Assembly: GCA_021186555.1 (NCBI GenBank)
Contig: JAJKFL010000007.1
Location: forward strand, 62,001 to 126,000
Reading direction: 5' to 3'
Length of the DNA: 64,000 bases
Origin: Reticulitermes speratus
Taxonomy: Eukaryota > Arthropoda > Insecta > Blattodea > Rhinotermitidae
Shown here: piece after piece, positions 48,210 to 56,589 of the stretch
How positions within the stretch are numbered: the first letter of the stretch is position 1
How the letters are laid out: the number at the start of each line of letters is the position of its first letter
Program-made: the position numbers and the translations under genes
The notes under the pieces: generated by a model
What the model was told of the DNA's origin: nothing
Databases searched by the model: none
What the model saw: the letters and a program-made list of their open reading frames with translations, nothing else

Positions 48210-48428
48210 GTAAGAGAACTTTACAAAGATACAAAGATAACGATTTACTAAAATTTATCCAGATGTCGGATTTTAATTAAATTAAGATCAATCGAAGCAA
48301 AAAAAAAAGAGCGGGATATTTAAATATGCTGAAAACTTAAAATCGAATTTTTGAGCCCCTATCACACCTGTCTTCCCTTAAAGTGATTGCTCGATTGGTT
48401 ATTTGATTTTACGTGTCCTCTCTCATAG

Positions 48429-48590
48429 ATGGAGGCAGCGGAGGAATTGAACTGCCGCCTGCGGAGATAGAACCGCCGTCGGTGGTGGTAGAAGCGCCGC
48501 CGGTGGTGGTAGAACCGCCGCCGGCGGATTTTGAGCAGCTCCCACCGCCGCAGGACGCAACGTCAACGGAGCGGCCGCCACAATTACGTG
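48429..48590 (+). CDS. Micro-exon 3: Pro/Val/Glu-rich (162 nt)
   Basis: TCCTCTCTCATAG acceptor and CGTG|GTAAGG donor; symmetric phase 1, 53 codons with no stop. It encodes repeats such as IELPPAEIEPPSVVVEAPP and PPVVVEPPPADFEQLPPP, a low-complexity, probably extended region. The upstream TTTGATTTTACGTGT resembles that before the exon at 55214. A possible terminal exon follows TTGTACCAG at 48978 and ends at TAA about 49020. The minus-strand Gly/Ala-rich frames are shadows. Confidence 0.5.
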
Positions 48591-50455
48591 GTAAGGAAAG
48601 TGTAATGCTGTAGTGTTTTGTTTTGTGTAACCACACAAAACGAATTTTTCTAAATTTTATATTGCGGTGTTAATGATAAATTTTGAATTTTAGTTATGGT
48701 AAAAGTTAGGTTGGTGACTTACACGTGCTAACAGCAGGAAGGCTGTACCATGTTGCACTAGCTCAGTAACAGCAACTGTTTGTCGGATTTGCATTATACT
48801 GTTGCTAAGTGAACTAAAGCGCCGACCTGGTAAGTTTTGGCGAGCGTGTGTGGGCCGTTAGCACCGACACACAGTGGCTTTGCCTTCTATCTTTCATCAA
48901 GATCAGACGCAAATAGCGAGTGCTTCAGGAAAAACCTAGCATGAGCTGGATAGCTCTGATCTTGTTGTTTGTACCAGGTGATTTGTGTGTGGTTCACGTG
49001 AAACTGTGCGACATGAAGTAAATTGCTACAGTATAGTTTTTTTCCAAAGACAGTTTAAAAATGAAATATGAGTTACGTAGCGTGTAAAGATGACACAGCC
49101 TTAGTGTTGTGACCCTCCGTAAAAATGATACAGCCTTAGTGTTAAGACCCTCCGTAAAGATGACACAGCCTTAGTGTTATGACCCTCCCCCTAACTAGGT
49201 AAATAGTACTGAAATGATGGTGACTTATTTGTGATTTATTGTGTGTTTTCGTAGTAGTGTAAAGTGGACGAAAATATGTTACATATATTTTATTAGAAAA
49301 AGTAACCTGTATTTTGTCAGTGGATCGCTGGGACGTAAGCACTTAGAACCGTGCACTTACAACACTGCACAGCAACACGACTTTACAAAAGAATTCAGCT
49401 TGACATTCGATGCCGGCAAAAAATAATTAAGAGCAATGTTATCACAAGGCGATTTTGGGAATTTGCCAGACGTCATTTTAATAAATCTGATAAGAACAGC
49501 GAGTACAATCGAAACGCCTTTTACACACACCGCACAAACACGATCATCTCGATGGCCAAATGTCACATTCAAGTGGACGCCAGACATGCGGTACGTTGTA
49601 CCTTAATATCGTAATTTGTTATCAGGAACAAAGCACAGGAAACGCAGCACGTGAGGCGCTCAGCCATCGCAAGGCAATGAATTGCGATACGTTTGACAGT
49701 GTCGGCAGAACACTTACGTATACCGGCTGTGTCAGTTGCACAGAAGTGCAAACAAAACGAAGTGAGGAGACCTGCTTCGTATCATCAGGTCGATCGATGT
49801 GTAGAATATCGAGCGTCGGTGATTTATCCGACACAGTCACGCACCTTAGCATGACAGACGGAACGTGACGCTTTTAATAAAATGTGTCTTTCATTTCGAG
49901 TCTCCAACTTGAAGGCAGCCGCATAACTTGCTATATTTATCTCTATGACAATGAACCAAGAAAGTCATCAGCTGCTGAAGACAAATTTACCTTGCCATGA
50001 CCTTTGACCAGTAGCCACAAACAAACAGCAGTACAGACACTACAAATTAACAGCGTTCTGCCAATTCTCAAGCAAGCAGTGCCGCTGCGCTGTCACAAGG
50101 ACGGTACAGCGATCAACAGCGGACGGACAGTCGAACGTACGAAATTTGTGTTGCACATATTGCAGCTTGACACAGGGGAGTGGTCGGGTCGCGACGACGG
50201 AGCGAGACACAGCGCACCGCAACTACGTACGTCGGACCTCCCAGCAGCCCGATCTACATCGCCACTGCAGAAACCTAAGGAGACAGAGGACCGGAGGAAC
50301 ACCACGGCCAGTACCACGACTGAGGGCGAGCATTCTCACATAAGGAACACTTAAGCAAAGCTGAGTTCTGCTCAATTCCCCATGTCTGTAGCACGCGCTA
50401 GCTCAGGTAGTTGCAATATCCCATAGATCTCCCACCGTGGAAGAATATATTAACT
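48591..50455. other. Mostly no gene; short tandem repeat
   Basis: A 35-bp repeat (AAGATGACACAGCCTTAGTG and a GACCCTCCG end) occurs three times at 49083-49187. ATG frames of 55 (49436) and 102 codons (49560-49868) have no recognisable domain and overlap frames on the other strand. An open frame at 50004-50354 has no ATG start. None is called. Confidence 0.35.
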
Positions 50456-50815
50456 ACGCTGTTTTTCAGCCCCCAACGAGAGGGAACCCAGACTACAATG
50501 TACATACACATGTGTGAGGGGCCGAATGGCACTTTAACAGCAGGTAAAACACATTTAAGAGAATATTTTAATCACTCTCTTTTTCAGACCTACGAGAGGT
50601 GCAGCACCCTGATGTAACTCCACATTTACGAGGGGCAGGACGGCACCTTGACAGGAGGTAAGAGAAGATTAAGAGAATATTTTAATTACTCTCTTTTTCA
50701 GACCTACGAGAGGTGCAGCACCCTGATGTAACTCCACATTTACGAGGGGCAGGACGGCACCTTGACAGGAGGTAAGAGAAGTTTAAGAGAATATTTAATT
50801 ACTGTTTTTCAGGCC
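50456..50815 (+). repeat. Exon-intron-like tandem units (118 bp)
   Basis: After GCTGTTTTTCAG a segment beginning CCCCCAACGAGAGGG ends at GCAG|GTAAAA. Two units follow, each of 48 bp of intron-like sequence (GTAAGAGAAG to CTCTTTTTCAG) plus a 70-bp exon-like block starting ACCTACGAGAGGTGCAGC and ending GACAGGAG|GTAAGA. In the frame aligned to the first segment all copies carry TAA where it has TAC. The same unit recurs at 39580 and 53630-53870. Confidence 0.7.
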
Positions 50816-50945
50816 CCCAAAGAGAGGGTAGTTGAACGCTAATAACTGTCCACATTTATGAAGAGCCCAGCGGCACTTTAACAGCACTTTAACCCCAGCA
50901 GCACACGGTCCATGTGATACGTAAGTACAAAGAAAAGAGAAAAGC

Positions 50946-51239
50946 GTGTTCGGGCTCCAGACGGAACACGGGACACGCTACAGGCGTGCAAACATTGGCC
51001 ACATTACAGTAGCTGATGCTGCCCGTGCAAACATTGGCCACATTACAGTAGCTGATGCTGCCCGTGCAAACATTGGCCACATTACAGTAGCTGATGCTGC
51101 CCGTGCAAACACTGGCCACATTACAGTAGCTCATGCTGCCCGTGCAAACATTGGCCACATTACAGTAGCTGATGCTGCCCGTGCAAACATTGGCCACATT
51201 ACATTAGCTGATGCTGCCCACTCAATCAGCCGCACCTGA
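50946..51239 (+). CDS. Protein of 39-bp in-frame repeats
   Basis: An open frame with no ATG near its start (a stop lies about 27 codons before the repeat) runs through six copies of a 39-bp minisatellite. It encodes a 13-residue repeat, ARANIGHITVADA, and ends at TGA 51237. The start must be elsewhere or spliced. The TGA lies at the boundary with the segmental duplicate that also follows the 57-bp repeat ORF at 46822. Unknown product; it may be only a stop-free minisatellite. Confidence 0.35.
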   Translation: MFGLQTEHGTRYRRANIGHITVADAARANIGHITVADAARANIGHITVADAARANTGHITVAHAARANIGHITVADAARANIGHITLADAAHSISRT

Positions 51240-51705
51240 CAGACCGGCAACCCGCGTGACACGACGCAGCCAGCAACAGAGCGATTAGCAACGACACAGT
51301 GGTTACAGATACCTGCAACAGGGACATATAGGGCTCTATTGGTCAAACTGCAGCGTTTGAACTACAGGACACTTACGCAACTGCATACCTGAAGCTTTCA
51401 AGGAAGAATTAAACAGAACCGCAGTGCGCTAACTTCTGGTATCCAAAAGATGCACGCAACTGATCCATCTAACACGGACAGCCGCCCTCGTGCGACCGAT
51501 CGGTAAGACAAACTTAAAAACTGGCATCATGCGGCATCACCACTTGACGGTAAGCGTCCTGCAGACCGAGGGGCGAGTCGCTTCAATCAAGCGGTCTACA
51601 GTGCTACCGACACTACAGGCTCCGCCAGTCACGTAACACTGCTACAGAACAGACAACAACAGCAGCACGTCTCGTTACCAACCGCGTATCACAATCACGA
51701 CTATC
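51236..51705 (+). repeat. Segmental duplicate, copy 2 (with 47309-47760)
   Basis: Near-identical to 47309-47760, with small indels (an extra GCGGCATCA near 51532). It ends before TATCACCACCGATATATAG. Confidence 0.85.
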
Positions 51706-51990
51706 ACCACCGATATATAGTTACACGTCATATTATCCACAAATATGCTATCGATTAACATTCGTATATTATATAATTTCGTAGGAACGTTGACTACTTG
51801 CGTCAAGTTTTGCTTAGCTAAGCTTTCTACAAGAAAATTTATATTTAAGTCGCTACAGATTAGAAAGGTAACAGATGGTCCTTAATATTAATATGTCATT
51901 AAATTGCAAAAGTGTTAGTGTTAGACGAATGACTGGATAGATGGTTATATCAAAACATAACCAGAATATGAGCTACATAGTGCATTGAAT
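51706..51990. other. AT-rich spacer
   Basis: No gene. 51910-51935 matches 39005-39035. Confidence 0.3.
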
Positions 51991-52287
51991 ATGTTCAGCA
52001 TTGCTGGACTGTACTTAGCATTATGGTGCACGTGTGTCTACATGAGAGTCCCTGCGTTTAAGGGGCTTATTTTTTTAGAAATCTCCATATGCATCGAGAA
52101 ATTGTGGGGAAATAAGCAGCAAGTCACTGAAATCCGGCGCCAAATACAGACCCTGCAGCAGCAGCCGCCGCCACGGCGGCAGTTCGACCAGCAAGGTAAT
52201 GCAATCCTAAGGCTGCTGCGGGAACTCCTGCAACAGCAGCAGCGTCATCCACCTGCAATCTTCCTTTTATTCACACTGTTCAGATAA
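51991..52287 (+). CDS. Hypothetical protein: hydrophobic N-terminus, Gln/Leu coil
   Basis: An ATG frame of 98 codons. Residues 1-17 are hydrophobic (MFSIAGLYLALWCTCVY), resembling a signal anchor. The second half is Gln/Pro/Leu-rich (IQTLQQQPPPRRQ, ILRLLRELLQQQQ), a likely coiled coil. The LLRELLQQQQ part and its 3' flank are related to the exon at 38792. A donor GCAAG|GTAATG lies in the middle, so the real transcript may splice there. Function unknown. Confidence 0.4.
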   Translation: MFSIAGLYLALWCTCVYMRVPAFKGLIFLEISICIEKLWGNKQQVTEIRRQIQTLQQQPPPRRQFDQQGNAILRLLRELLQQQQRHPPAIFLLFTLFR

Positions 52288-52711
52288 TTAATAGGCACAG
52301 ACATTAGATCTGTCATGTTAGTGACAGTTCAGAGAGCCATATGCATGGGCAGATATGAAATTTAGCAAAGCTGCACACTGCGTCAGTCTTGTGCTTGCCC
52401 ACTAGTCAGCAAACGGTACTTTACTGCGTTTGTCATGTTAACTTGCATATATATAGTGGTGTCATGTATTCATTTTTTTAATTTTTCCAGGAACTTTGTT
52501 TTGTTTTATTAATACTAAAGTTATGTTGCCAACAACAAACAGAAGTCCTAGTCAGTGTTCTGTACATTGTATTGTGTGTGTCACTTTGACATATACTGTT
52601 TACAGATGTACAGATATAGAACTTAGATGTCTCTTATCAATTATGTAAGCTGTAAAAATTGTTCATGCGTTTTAACTTGAGGCTTTAATTATATGTTATT
52701 CTGTATTTCAG
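52288..52711. other. Intron-like AT-rich sequence
   Basis: The end (TTTTAACTTGAG, CTTTAATTATAT, TATTTCAG) is paralogous to 53908-53945. No gene. Confidence 0.4.
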
Positions 52712-52756
52712 ATGGAAGACGTGTGGCGTACGTGGTTTTTGATGATGGGACTTATG
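52712..52756 (+). CDS. Micro-exon, DG(S/T)Y type (45 nt)
   Basis: CTGTATTTCAG acceptor and TATG|GTAAGAGAA donor; symmetric phase 1. It codes GRRVAYVVFDDGTY. The same hydrophobic-FxDG(T/S)Y ending occurs at 48147-48209 and in the intronless copy at 53946. Unknown protein family. Confidence 0.5.
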
Positions 52757-52827
52757 GTAAGAGAAATGTATCTTATGATGCCTACTTACTATACTTTGGT
52801 AAATAAAAGATACAAGATTAGGTAATG

Positions 52828-53035
52828 TGTATGAGTCATGGATATGAAGTGAAGTGTTCATATTTGCAATAAATATAATAATAAATTGTATATGTTTTGT
52901 ATCGATTTGTAACGTATGTCATTTATATTTATAAATATGTATATATATTTATACATTTATATATTTATATAACGTATATCATTTATGCAGATGGCTCATA
53001 CGGTAAGAGAAATGTATCTTATGATGCCTACTTAA
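52828..53035 (+). repeat. Segmental duplicate with 54325-54532
   Basis: GAGTCATGGATATGAAGTGA, AATAAATATAATAATAAATT, the TTATATATTTATATAACGTA stretch and the micro-exon with its flanks are shared almost base for base. Confidence 0.9.
52991..53002 (+). CDS. 12-nt micro-exon D-GSY-G
   Basis: ATGGCTCATACG lies between CATTTATGCAG and GTAAGAGAAATG. In phase 1 it encodes GSY, completed to DGSYG by its neighbours. A paralogue is at 54483-54494. The donor flank matches that of 52712-52756, so it may be a shortened copy of that exon. Twelve nucleotides is near the lower limit for exons. Confidence 0.35.
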
Positions 53036-53094
53036 TGATATGCATAAAGGATATTCTTGATGGCGTAACTCATTTAAGTTCTTTCTAATTACAG

Positions 53095-53149
53095 GACTGT
53101 TTAACGCCAGAGAGGGGCGCTACGCTGGCCCGGGTGCAGATCGCCAAAG
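53095..53149 (+). CDS. Candidate micro-exon (55 nt)
   Basis: TTTCTAATTACAG acceptor and AAAG|GTAATT donor. In phase 1 it reads LFNAREGRYAGPGADRQ, similar to HELQRGPAPDR at 54587. The phase-0 reading (DCLTPERGATLARVQIAK) is also open. The donor phase differs from 54587. Confidence 0.4.
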
Positions 53150-53334
53150 GTAATTATAAAAATGAACAAGCAACAAACAAAGGCACAACATTAGCCCCAG
53201 GGCCATTTTTATTTGTATGTATTGAGAGCATCCTATTTGTTTTTAAACCTTTTATGTTAATTTTAGTGGCTTGGAATTTGAAGGTAGATTTTCATTTTTA
53301 TGTGTAAACTGATCGCTTGATCATTTCTCTATAG

Positions 53335-53374
53335 GAGAGATCAGCGTCGATGGAGGCCGTATTAACGTTCGAAA
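53335..53374 (+). CDS. Candidate micro-exon (40 nt)
   Basis: TTTCTCTATAG acceptor and GTATGT donor. Phase 0 reads ERSASMEAVLTFE, similar to SASVEPVPVEE at 54990 and the SLEPLQMEEAINF end of the Gag-like remnant at 37.9 kb. Confidence 0.35.
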
Positions 53375-53515
53375 GTATGTAAGAGCGAGTGTGTATATGC
53401 ATTTATAACATCTCAGAAGAGCGCACATTTCAGACAGAGGATTATTCCCAATTTGAGAGTAATTACGACAGTGTATGTTGGAATATTGGATATTTTAATT
53501 ACTCTGTTTTTCAGC
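53375..53515 (+). repeat. Duplicated module (also 39.4 and 55.7 kb)
   Basis: CTCAGAAGAGCGCACATTTC, GAGGATTATTCCCAATTTGA and ACGACAGTGTATGTT are shared among the three sites. Each ends in a TTTTTCAG-like (or TTTTTTAAG) acceptor. Confidence 0.85.
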
Positions 53516-53870
53516 CCCCAACGGGAGGGAAGCCACACTATAATGTACACACACATGTATGAGCCGAATGGCACCTTAACAGGAGTTAAAAGAAATTTAA
53601 GAGAATATTTTAATCACTCTCTTTTTCAGACCTACGAGAGGTGCAGCACCCTGATGTAACTCCACATTTACGAGGGACAGGACGGCACCTTGACAGGAGG
53701 TAAGAGAAGTTTAAGAGAATATTTTAATCACTCTCTTTTTCAGACCTACAACGAGAGGTGCAGCACCCTGATGTAACTCCACATTTACGAGGGGCTGGAC
53801 GGCACCTTGACAGGAGGTAAGAGAAGATTAAGAGAATATTTTAATTACTCTCTTTCTCAGTTCAGATGAT
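53516..53870 (+). repeat. Exon-intron-like tandem units (118 bp), second cluster
   Basis: A CCCCCAACGGGAGGGAAG segment (to ACAGGAG) is followed by two units like those at 50.5 kb. The first segment is open in its aligned frame and contains MYTHMYEPNGTLTG. The following two carry TAA at the corresponding Tyr codon. Its own donor position reads TTAAAA instead of GTAAAA. Confidence 0.7.
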
Positions 53871-53945
53871 TTTCTAGATAAGTGATTAAGGAGTGCGTTT
53901 GCAAGTGTTAACTTGAGACTTGAATTATGTTACTTTATATTTCAG

Positions 53946-54146
53946 ACTTGGCCCCTCCAGTGGCGATGGTAATTTTCGCCGACGGTTCTTACGGACACAT
54001 TCAATACCGATGCAGAGGAGAGGGGTGATGCTGGTCCGGACAGATGGCAGATGAAAATGGTGGACGGCCGCAGCCGGAGGCGCGGGAGGATAACAATATG
54101 CCTCCGGCTGCGGCCGTACACCATTTTCATCTGCAATCTGTGAAAC
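53946..54146 (+). pseudogene. Intronless fusion of micro-exon types
   Basis: After a TATATTTCAG acceptor, LAPPVAMVIFADGSY (the 52712 exon type) joins without an intron to a segment like the 53095/54587 exons (TDAEERGDAGPDR in one frame). That in turn joins an ATGGCAGATGAAAATGG segment like the exon at 55214. Elsewhere these are separated by introns of 90-300 bp. The frame changes between segments and a TGA at about 54028 interrupts it. Partial retroposition or exact intron loss are possible readings. Confidence 0.4.
54047..54134. repeat. Near-perfect 35-bp inverted repeat (hairpin)
   Basis: Arms 54047-54081 and 54100-54134 pair over 35 bp with one mismatch around an 18-base loop. They contain GATGAAAATGGTGGAC and its complement, plus GGCCGCAGCCGGAGGC. 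The right arm is an inverted copy of the exon-like left arm. Confidence 0.95.
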
Positions 54147-54300
54147 AGAACACGTAAAGTCAAACAACACATTACCCGAACTACAACAGGATACAGCTCT
54201 GTCCGTTCAACAATAGGAAGGTCTCTTAGTCAAGTAAATCCTACTAACATATATGCTGTATGGCAAAACAGTCTTCGATAAAAAAAAATCCCCCGAGGCC
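54147..54300 (+). pseudogene. Integrase C-terminal tail remnant, copy 1
   Basis: Matches 55443-55590 closely. It encodes SSVRSTIGRSLSQVNPTNIY and AVWQNS. This resembles the (H)RSIG...NxxxVW block between the catalytic core and the SH3-like end of retroviral-type and Polinton integrases. The catalytic DDE part is absent. With the Polinton-type polymerases nearby it is probably part of the same kind of element, but a retrotransposon source is possible. Confidence 0.45.
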
Positions 54301-54324
54301 GTGTTAAATTCTGTAATGTGTGTG

Positions 54325-54532
54325 AGTCATGGATATGAAGTGAAGTGTTCATATTTGTAATAAATATAATAATAAATTGTATATGTTTTGTATTGACTTG
54401 TAACGTATGTCATTTATACTTATAAAAATTTATATATATTTTATACATTTATATATTTATATAACGTATATCATTTATGCAGATGGCTCATACGGTAAGA
54501 GAAATGTATCTTATGATGCCTACTTATAGATA
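54325..54532 (+). repeat. Segmental duplicate with 52828-53035
   Basis: Second copy of the duplicated intron plus 12-nt micro-exon. The downstream GGATATTCT-GATGGCGTAACTC is also shared. Confidence 0.9.
54483..54494 (+). CDS. 12-nt micro-exon D-GSY-G, copy 2
   Basis: Same 12 bases and splice flanks as 52991-53002. Confidence 0.35.
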
Positions 54533-54586
54533 TGCATAAAGGATATTCTAGATGGCGTAACTCATTTACGACCTTTCTAATTACAG

Positions 54587-54634
54587 AAATATACGAGGTA
54601 CATGAACTGCAGAGGGGCCCTGCTCCAGACCGAG
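54587..54634 (+). CDS. Candidate micro-exon (48 nt)
   Basis: TTTCTAATTACAG acceptor and CGAG|GTAAGA donor; symmetric phase 1, coding IYEVHELQRGPAPDR. It joins in frame to the 12-nt exon before it. A diverged homologue is at 53095. Confidence 0.45.
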
Positions 54635-54792
54635 GTAAGACAAATGTCAGACCTGCCGTATTACTTTATCCTCCCGCATTTTTTGGCTATAGGCGGCCGG
54701 CCAGACTTTGGACTGAGTTTTTTTCTTTAGCTGCATTTATGCCGTAAACTGATTGCTTTAATATCTACATGACTTTATATTCTCTCTTGCAG

Positions 54793-54817
54793 ATGCTGGC
54801 CAAATGCGAAATGGAAG
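54793..54817 (+). CDS. Candidate micro-exon (25 nt)
   Basis: TCTCTCTTGCAG acceptor and GAAG|GTAATT donor. Phase 1 reads AGQMRNG. Its length is not a multiple of three, so the phase changes, and the frame of the next segment does not follow simply. Low support. Confidence 0.3.
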
Positions 54818-54989
54818 GTAATTCAAAAATGGTCACCTGCAATAAACACAGGAACATCATTAGCCTAAGCAATGCAGGATATGAGCATCCTATTTGGGTT
54901 TAGGCCTTTCCTTGTAATTTTAGTGGCATTCAGTTTGAAGGTTACATTTTCACTTGCATGTGTGAACTGACTGCTTGATTTTCCTTTAG

Positions 54990-55044
54990 GGTTCGGCATC
55001 GGTGGAACCCGTACCAGTGGAGGAGGGGGCCTTAATTTTGAAAG
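54990..55044 (+). CDS. Candidate micro-exon (55 nt)
   Basis: TTTTCCTTTAG acceptor and GAAAG|GTAATA donor. Open in phase 0 (GSASVEPVPVEEGALILK) and phase 1 (Gly-rich); phase 2 has a stop. Sequence and downstream flank match the end of the Gag-like remnant at 37930-38010, which favours the phase-0 reading. Confidence 0.35.
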
Positions 55045-55213
55045 GTAATACACGTATAGCTGTAGACAATATAAATTAGCCTCATAAAATGTCCTGCATT
55101 AAGGTCCTCAATTTCTTTCAGTAACAGAACTCGAACATCTCAAAATATAAGGAAAGTATTTAAACAGAAACATGGATGGACTTCCTTATTTGATTTCACG
55201 TGTTGTTTCACAG

Positions 55214-55567
55214 ATGGAAGAAGAAAATGTAGGGCCGCAGCAGGAGGCTCGGCCCGAAAACAATAAGCAGGTTTTGCTGCAACACATGCAGCAACACCTG
55301 CAGCAACTGCGGCAAGAAGTCGCAGAAGTGCAGCGGCAGAAGGACCAACTGCTACAACAACCAACTCGTCTTTGGCGACAAGAATCGTGGAACTCTAAGT
55401 GCAGGAAGTATAATCAGGACATGTGTTTAGCAATTTCAGCTGACCAAATAAAACAACACATTACCCGAACTACAACAGGTTACAGCTCTGTCCGTTCAAC
55501 AATAGGAAGGTCTCTTAGTCAAGTAAATCCTACTAACATATATGCTGTATGGCAAAACAGTCTTTGA
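55214..55567 (+). CDS. Coiled-coil protein fused to an integrase-like tail
   Basis: ATG directly after TGTTTCACAG opens 117 codons. Residues 1-20 (EEENVGPQQEARPENN) are paralogous to the start at 54044. Residues about 20-55 form a Gln/Leu coiled coil (LLQHMQQHLQQLRQEVAEVQ). The end (IGRSLSQVNPTNIYAVWQNS) matches integrase C-terminal linkers. A TGA follows. The downstream DNA still encodes in other frames the LGDLVRI-type block of an integrase end domain. It may be a chimeric exon that captured a transposon tail. Function unknown. Confidence 0.45.
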   Translation: MEEENVGPQQEARPENNKQVLLQHMQQHLQQLRQEVAEVQRQKDQLLQQPTRLWRQESWNSKCRKYNQDMCLAISADQIKQHITRTTTGYSSVRSTIGRSLSQVNPTNIYAVWQNSL

Positions 55568-55700
55568 CAAAAAAAATCCCCCGAGGCCGTGTTAAATTTA
55601 AATTAGGGGATCTGGTGCGTATAACAAAACAAAGCTAAAGTTTACCAAGAGGTACAAACGTACTCAACATAAATATTTCGTGTCGCCAACGTTACTAAGT
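55568..55700 (+). pseudogene. Integrase end-domain remnant, copy 2
   Basis: Right after the TGA, one frame gives VKFKLGDLVRITK. After a one-base frame change comes KLKFTKRYKRTQHKYFV. The Polinton and retroviral integrase pattern here is FKxGDxVRISK-x-FxKGY-x-EEIF. The frameshift and the preceding stop mean it is dead in this form. Confidence 0.5.
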
Positions 55701-55907
55701 AATTACGTAAGTAATTGTATTCGTAATGTATGTAAGAGCGAGTGTGTATATGCATTTATAACACCTCAGAAGAGCGCACATTTCACACACAGGATTATTC
55801 CCAATTTGAGAGTAATAACGACAGTGTATGTTGCAAGATTGGATATTTAAATTACTCTGTTTTTCAGCCCTCAACAGCTGGCAACCAGACGTCAGACAAC
55901 AATCACC
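55701..55907 (+). repeat. Duplicated module (third copy)
   Basis: AGAGCGAGTGTGTATATGCA, AGAAGAGCGCACATTTCA and TTCCCAATTTGAGAGTAA match 53380 and 39440. It ends at CTGTTTTTCAG|CCCTCAACAG, opening phase 1 into the Thr/Pro repeat. Confidence 0.8.
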
Positions 55908-56312
55908 GAATAAACCAACTACACCCACTCCCCACCGGACCAATAAACCAACTACACCCCCCCACCGGACCAATAAACCAACTACACCCACCCCCCACCG
56001 GACCAATAAACCAACTACACCCACCCCCACCGGACCAATAAACCAACTACACCCACCCCCACCGGACCAATAAACCAACTACACCCACCCCCCACCGGAC
56101 CAATAAACCAACTACACCACCCCCCACCGGACTAATAAACCAACTACACCCACCCCCCACCGGACCAATAAACCAACTACACCCACCCCCCACCGGACCA
56201 ATAAACCAACTACACCCACCCCCCACCGGACCAATAAACCAACTACACCCACCCCCCACCGGACTAATAAACCAACTACACCCACCCCCCACCGGACCAA
56301 TAACCCGACCCT
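55908..56312 (+). repeat. 33-34-bp Thr/Pro minisatellite, about 12 copies
   Basis: Unit CCAATAAACCAACTACACCC plus ACCCCCCACCGGA. The first copies read NKPTTPTPHRT in the frame opened by the preceding acceptor; length changes in the C-run shift the frame and end it by about 56076. Mucin-like if translated. The minus-strand Gly/Val frames are shadows. Confidence 0.9.
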
Positions 56313-56580
56313 GACTAAGCACCAGTCACCGCAACACAATTCCCGTACGTGCGCTCAAGTGGCGTCGTCTACTCCTTCAACAGGCGGAGACCACTCACTG
56401 AAATGGAATACCAGGAGAAAGAGATGGACGGGGCATATAGAACGTATGTGAAAGTGACAAGTTTCATGCAGGAATTTGGTACCGAGACCTTCCAGAACAT
56501 GAATACTACGATCACTAGTCGCACACACAACGATAATACTCATTTACAACCTCAAAAATTACGATGTCGGTAATGCATAT
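56313..56580 (+). other. Diverged relative of the following repeat
   Basis: A plus frame (about 56401-56573) reads EMDGAYRTYVKVTSF and FGTETF, alignable with the KTDGACTKHRENVSC and DFGC blocks of the repeat at 56590-57020. Not identified. Confidence 0.3.
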
Positions 56581-56589
56581 ACCACGCAT

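Noticed and set aside
48409..48638. Minus-strand Gly- and Ala-rich frames
   Set aside because: Shadows of the Pro/Val/Glu-rich plus-strand micro-exon.
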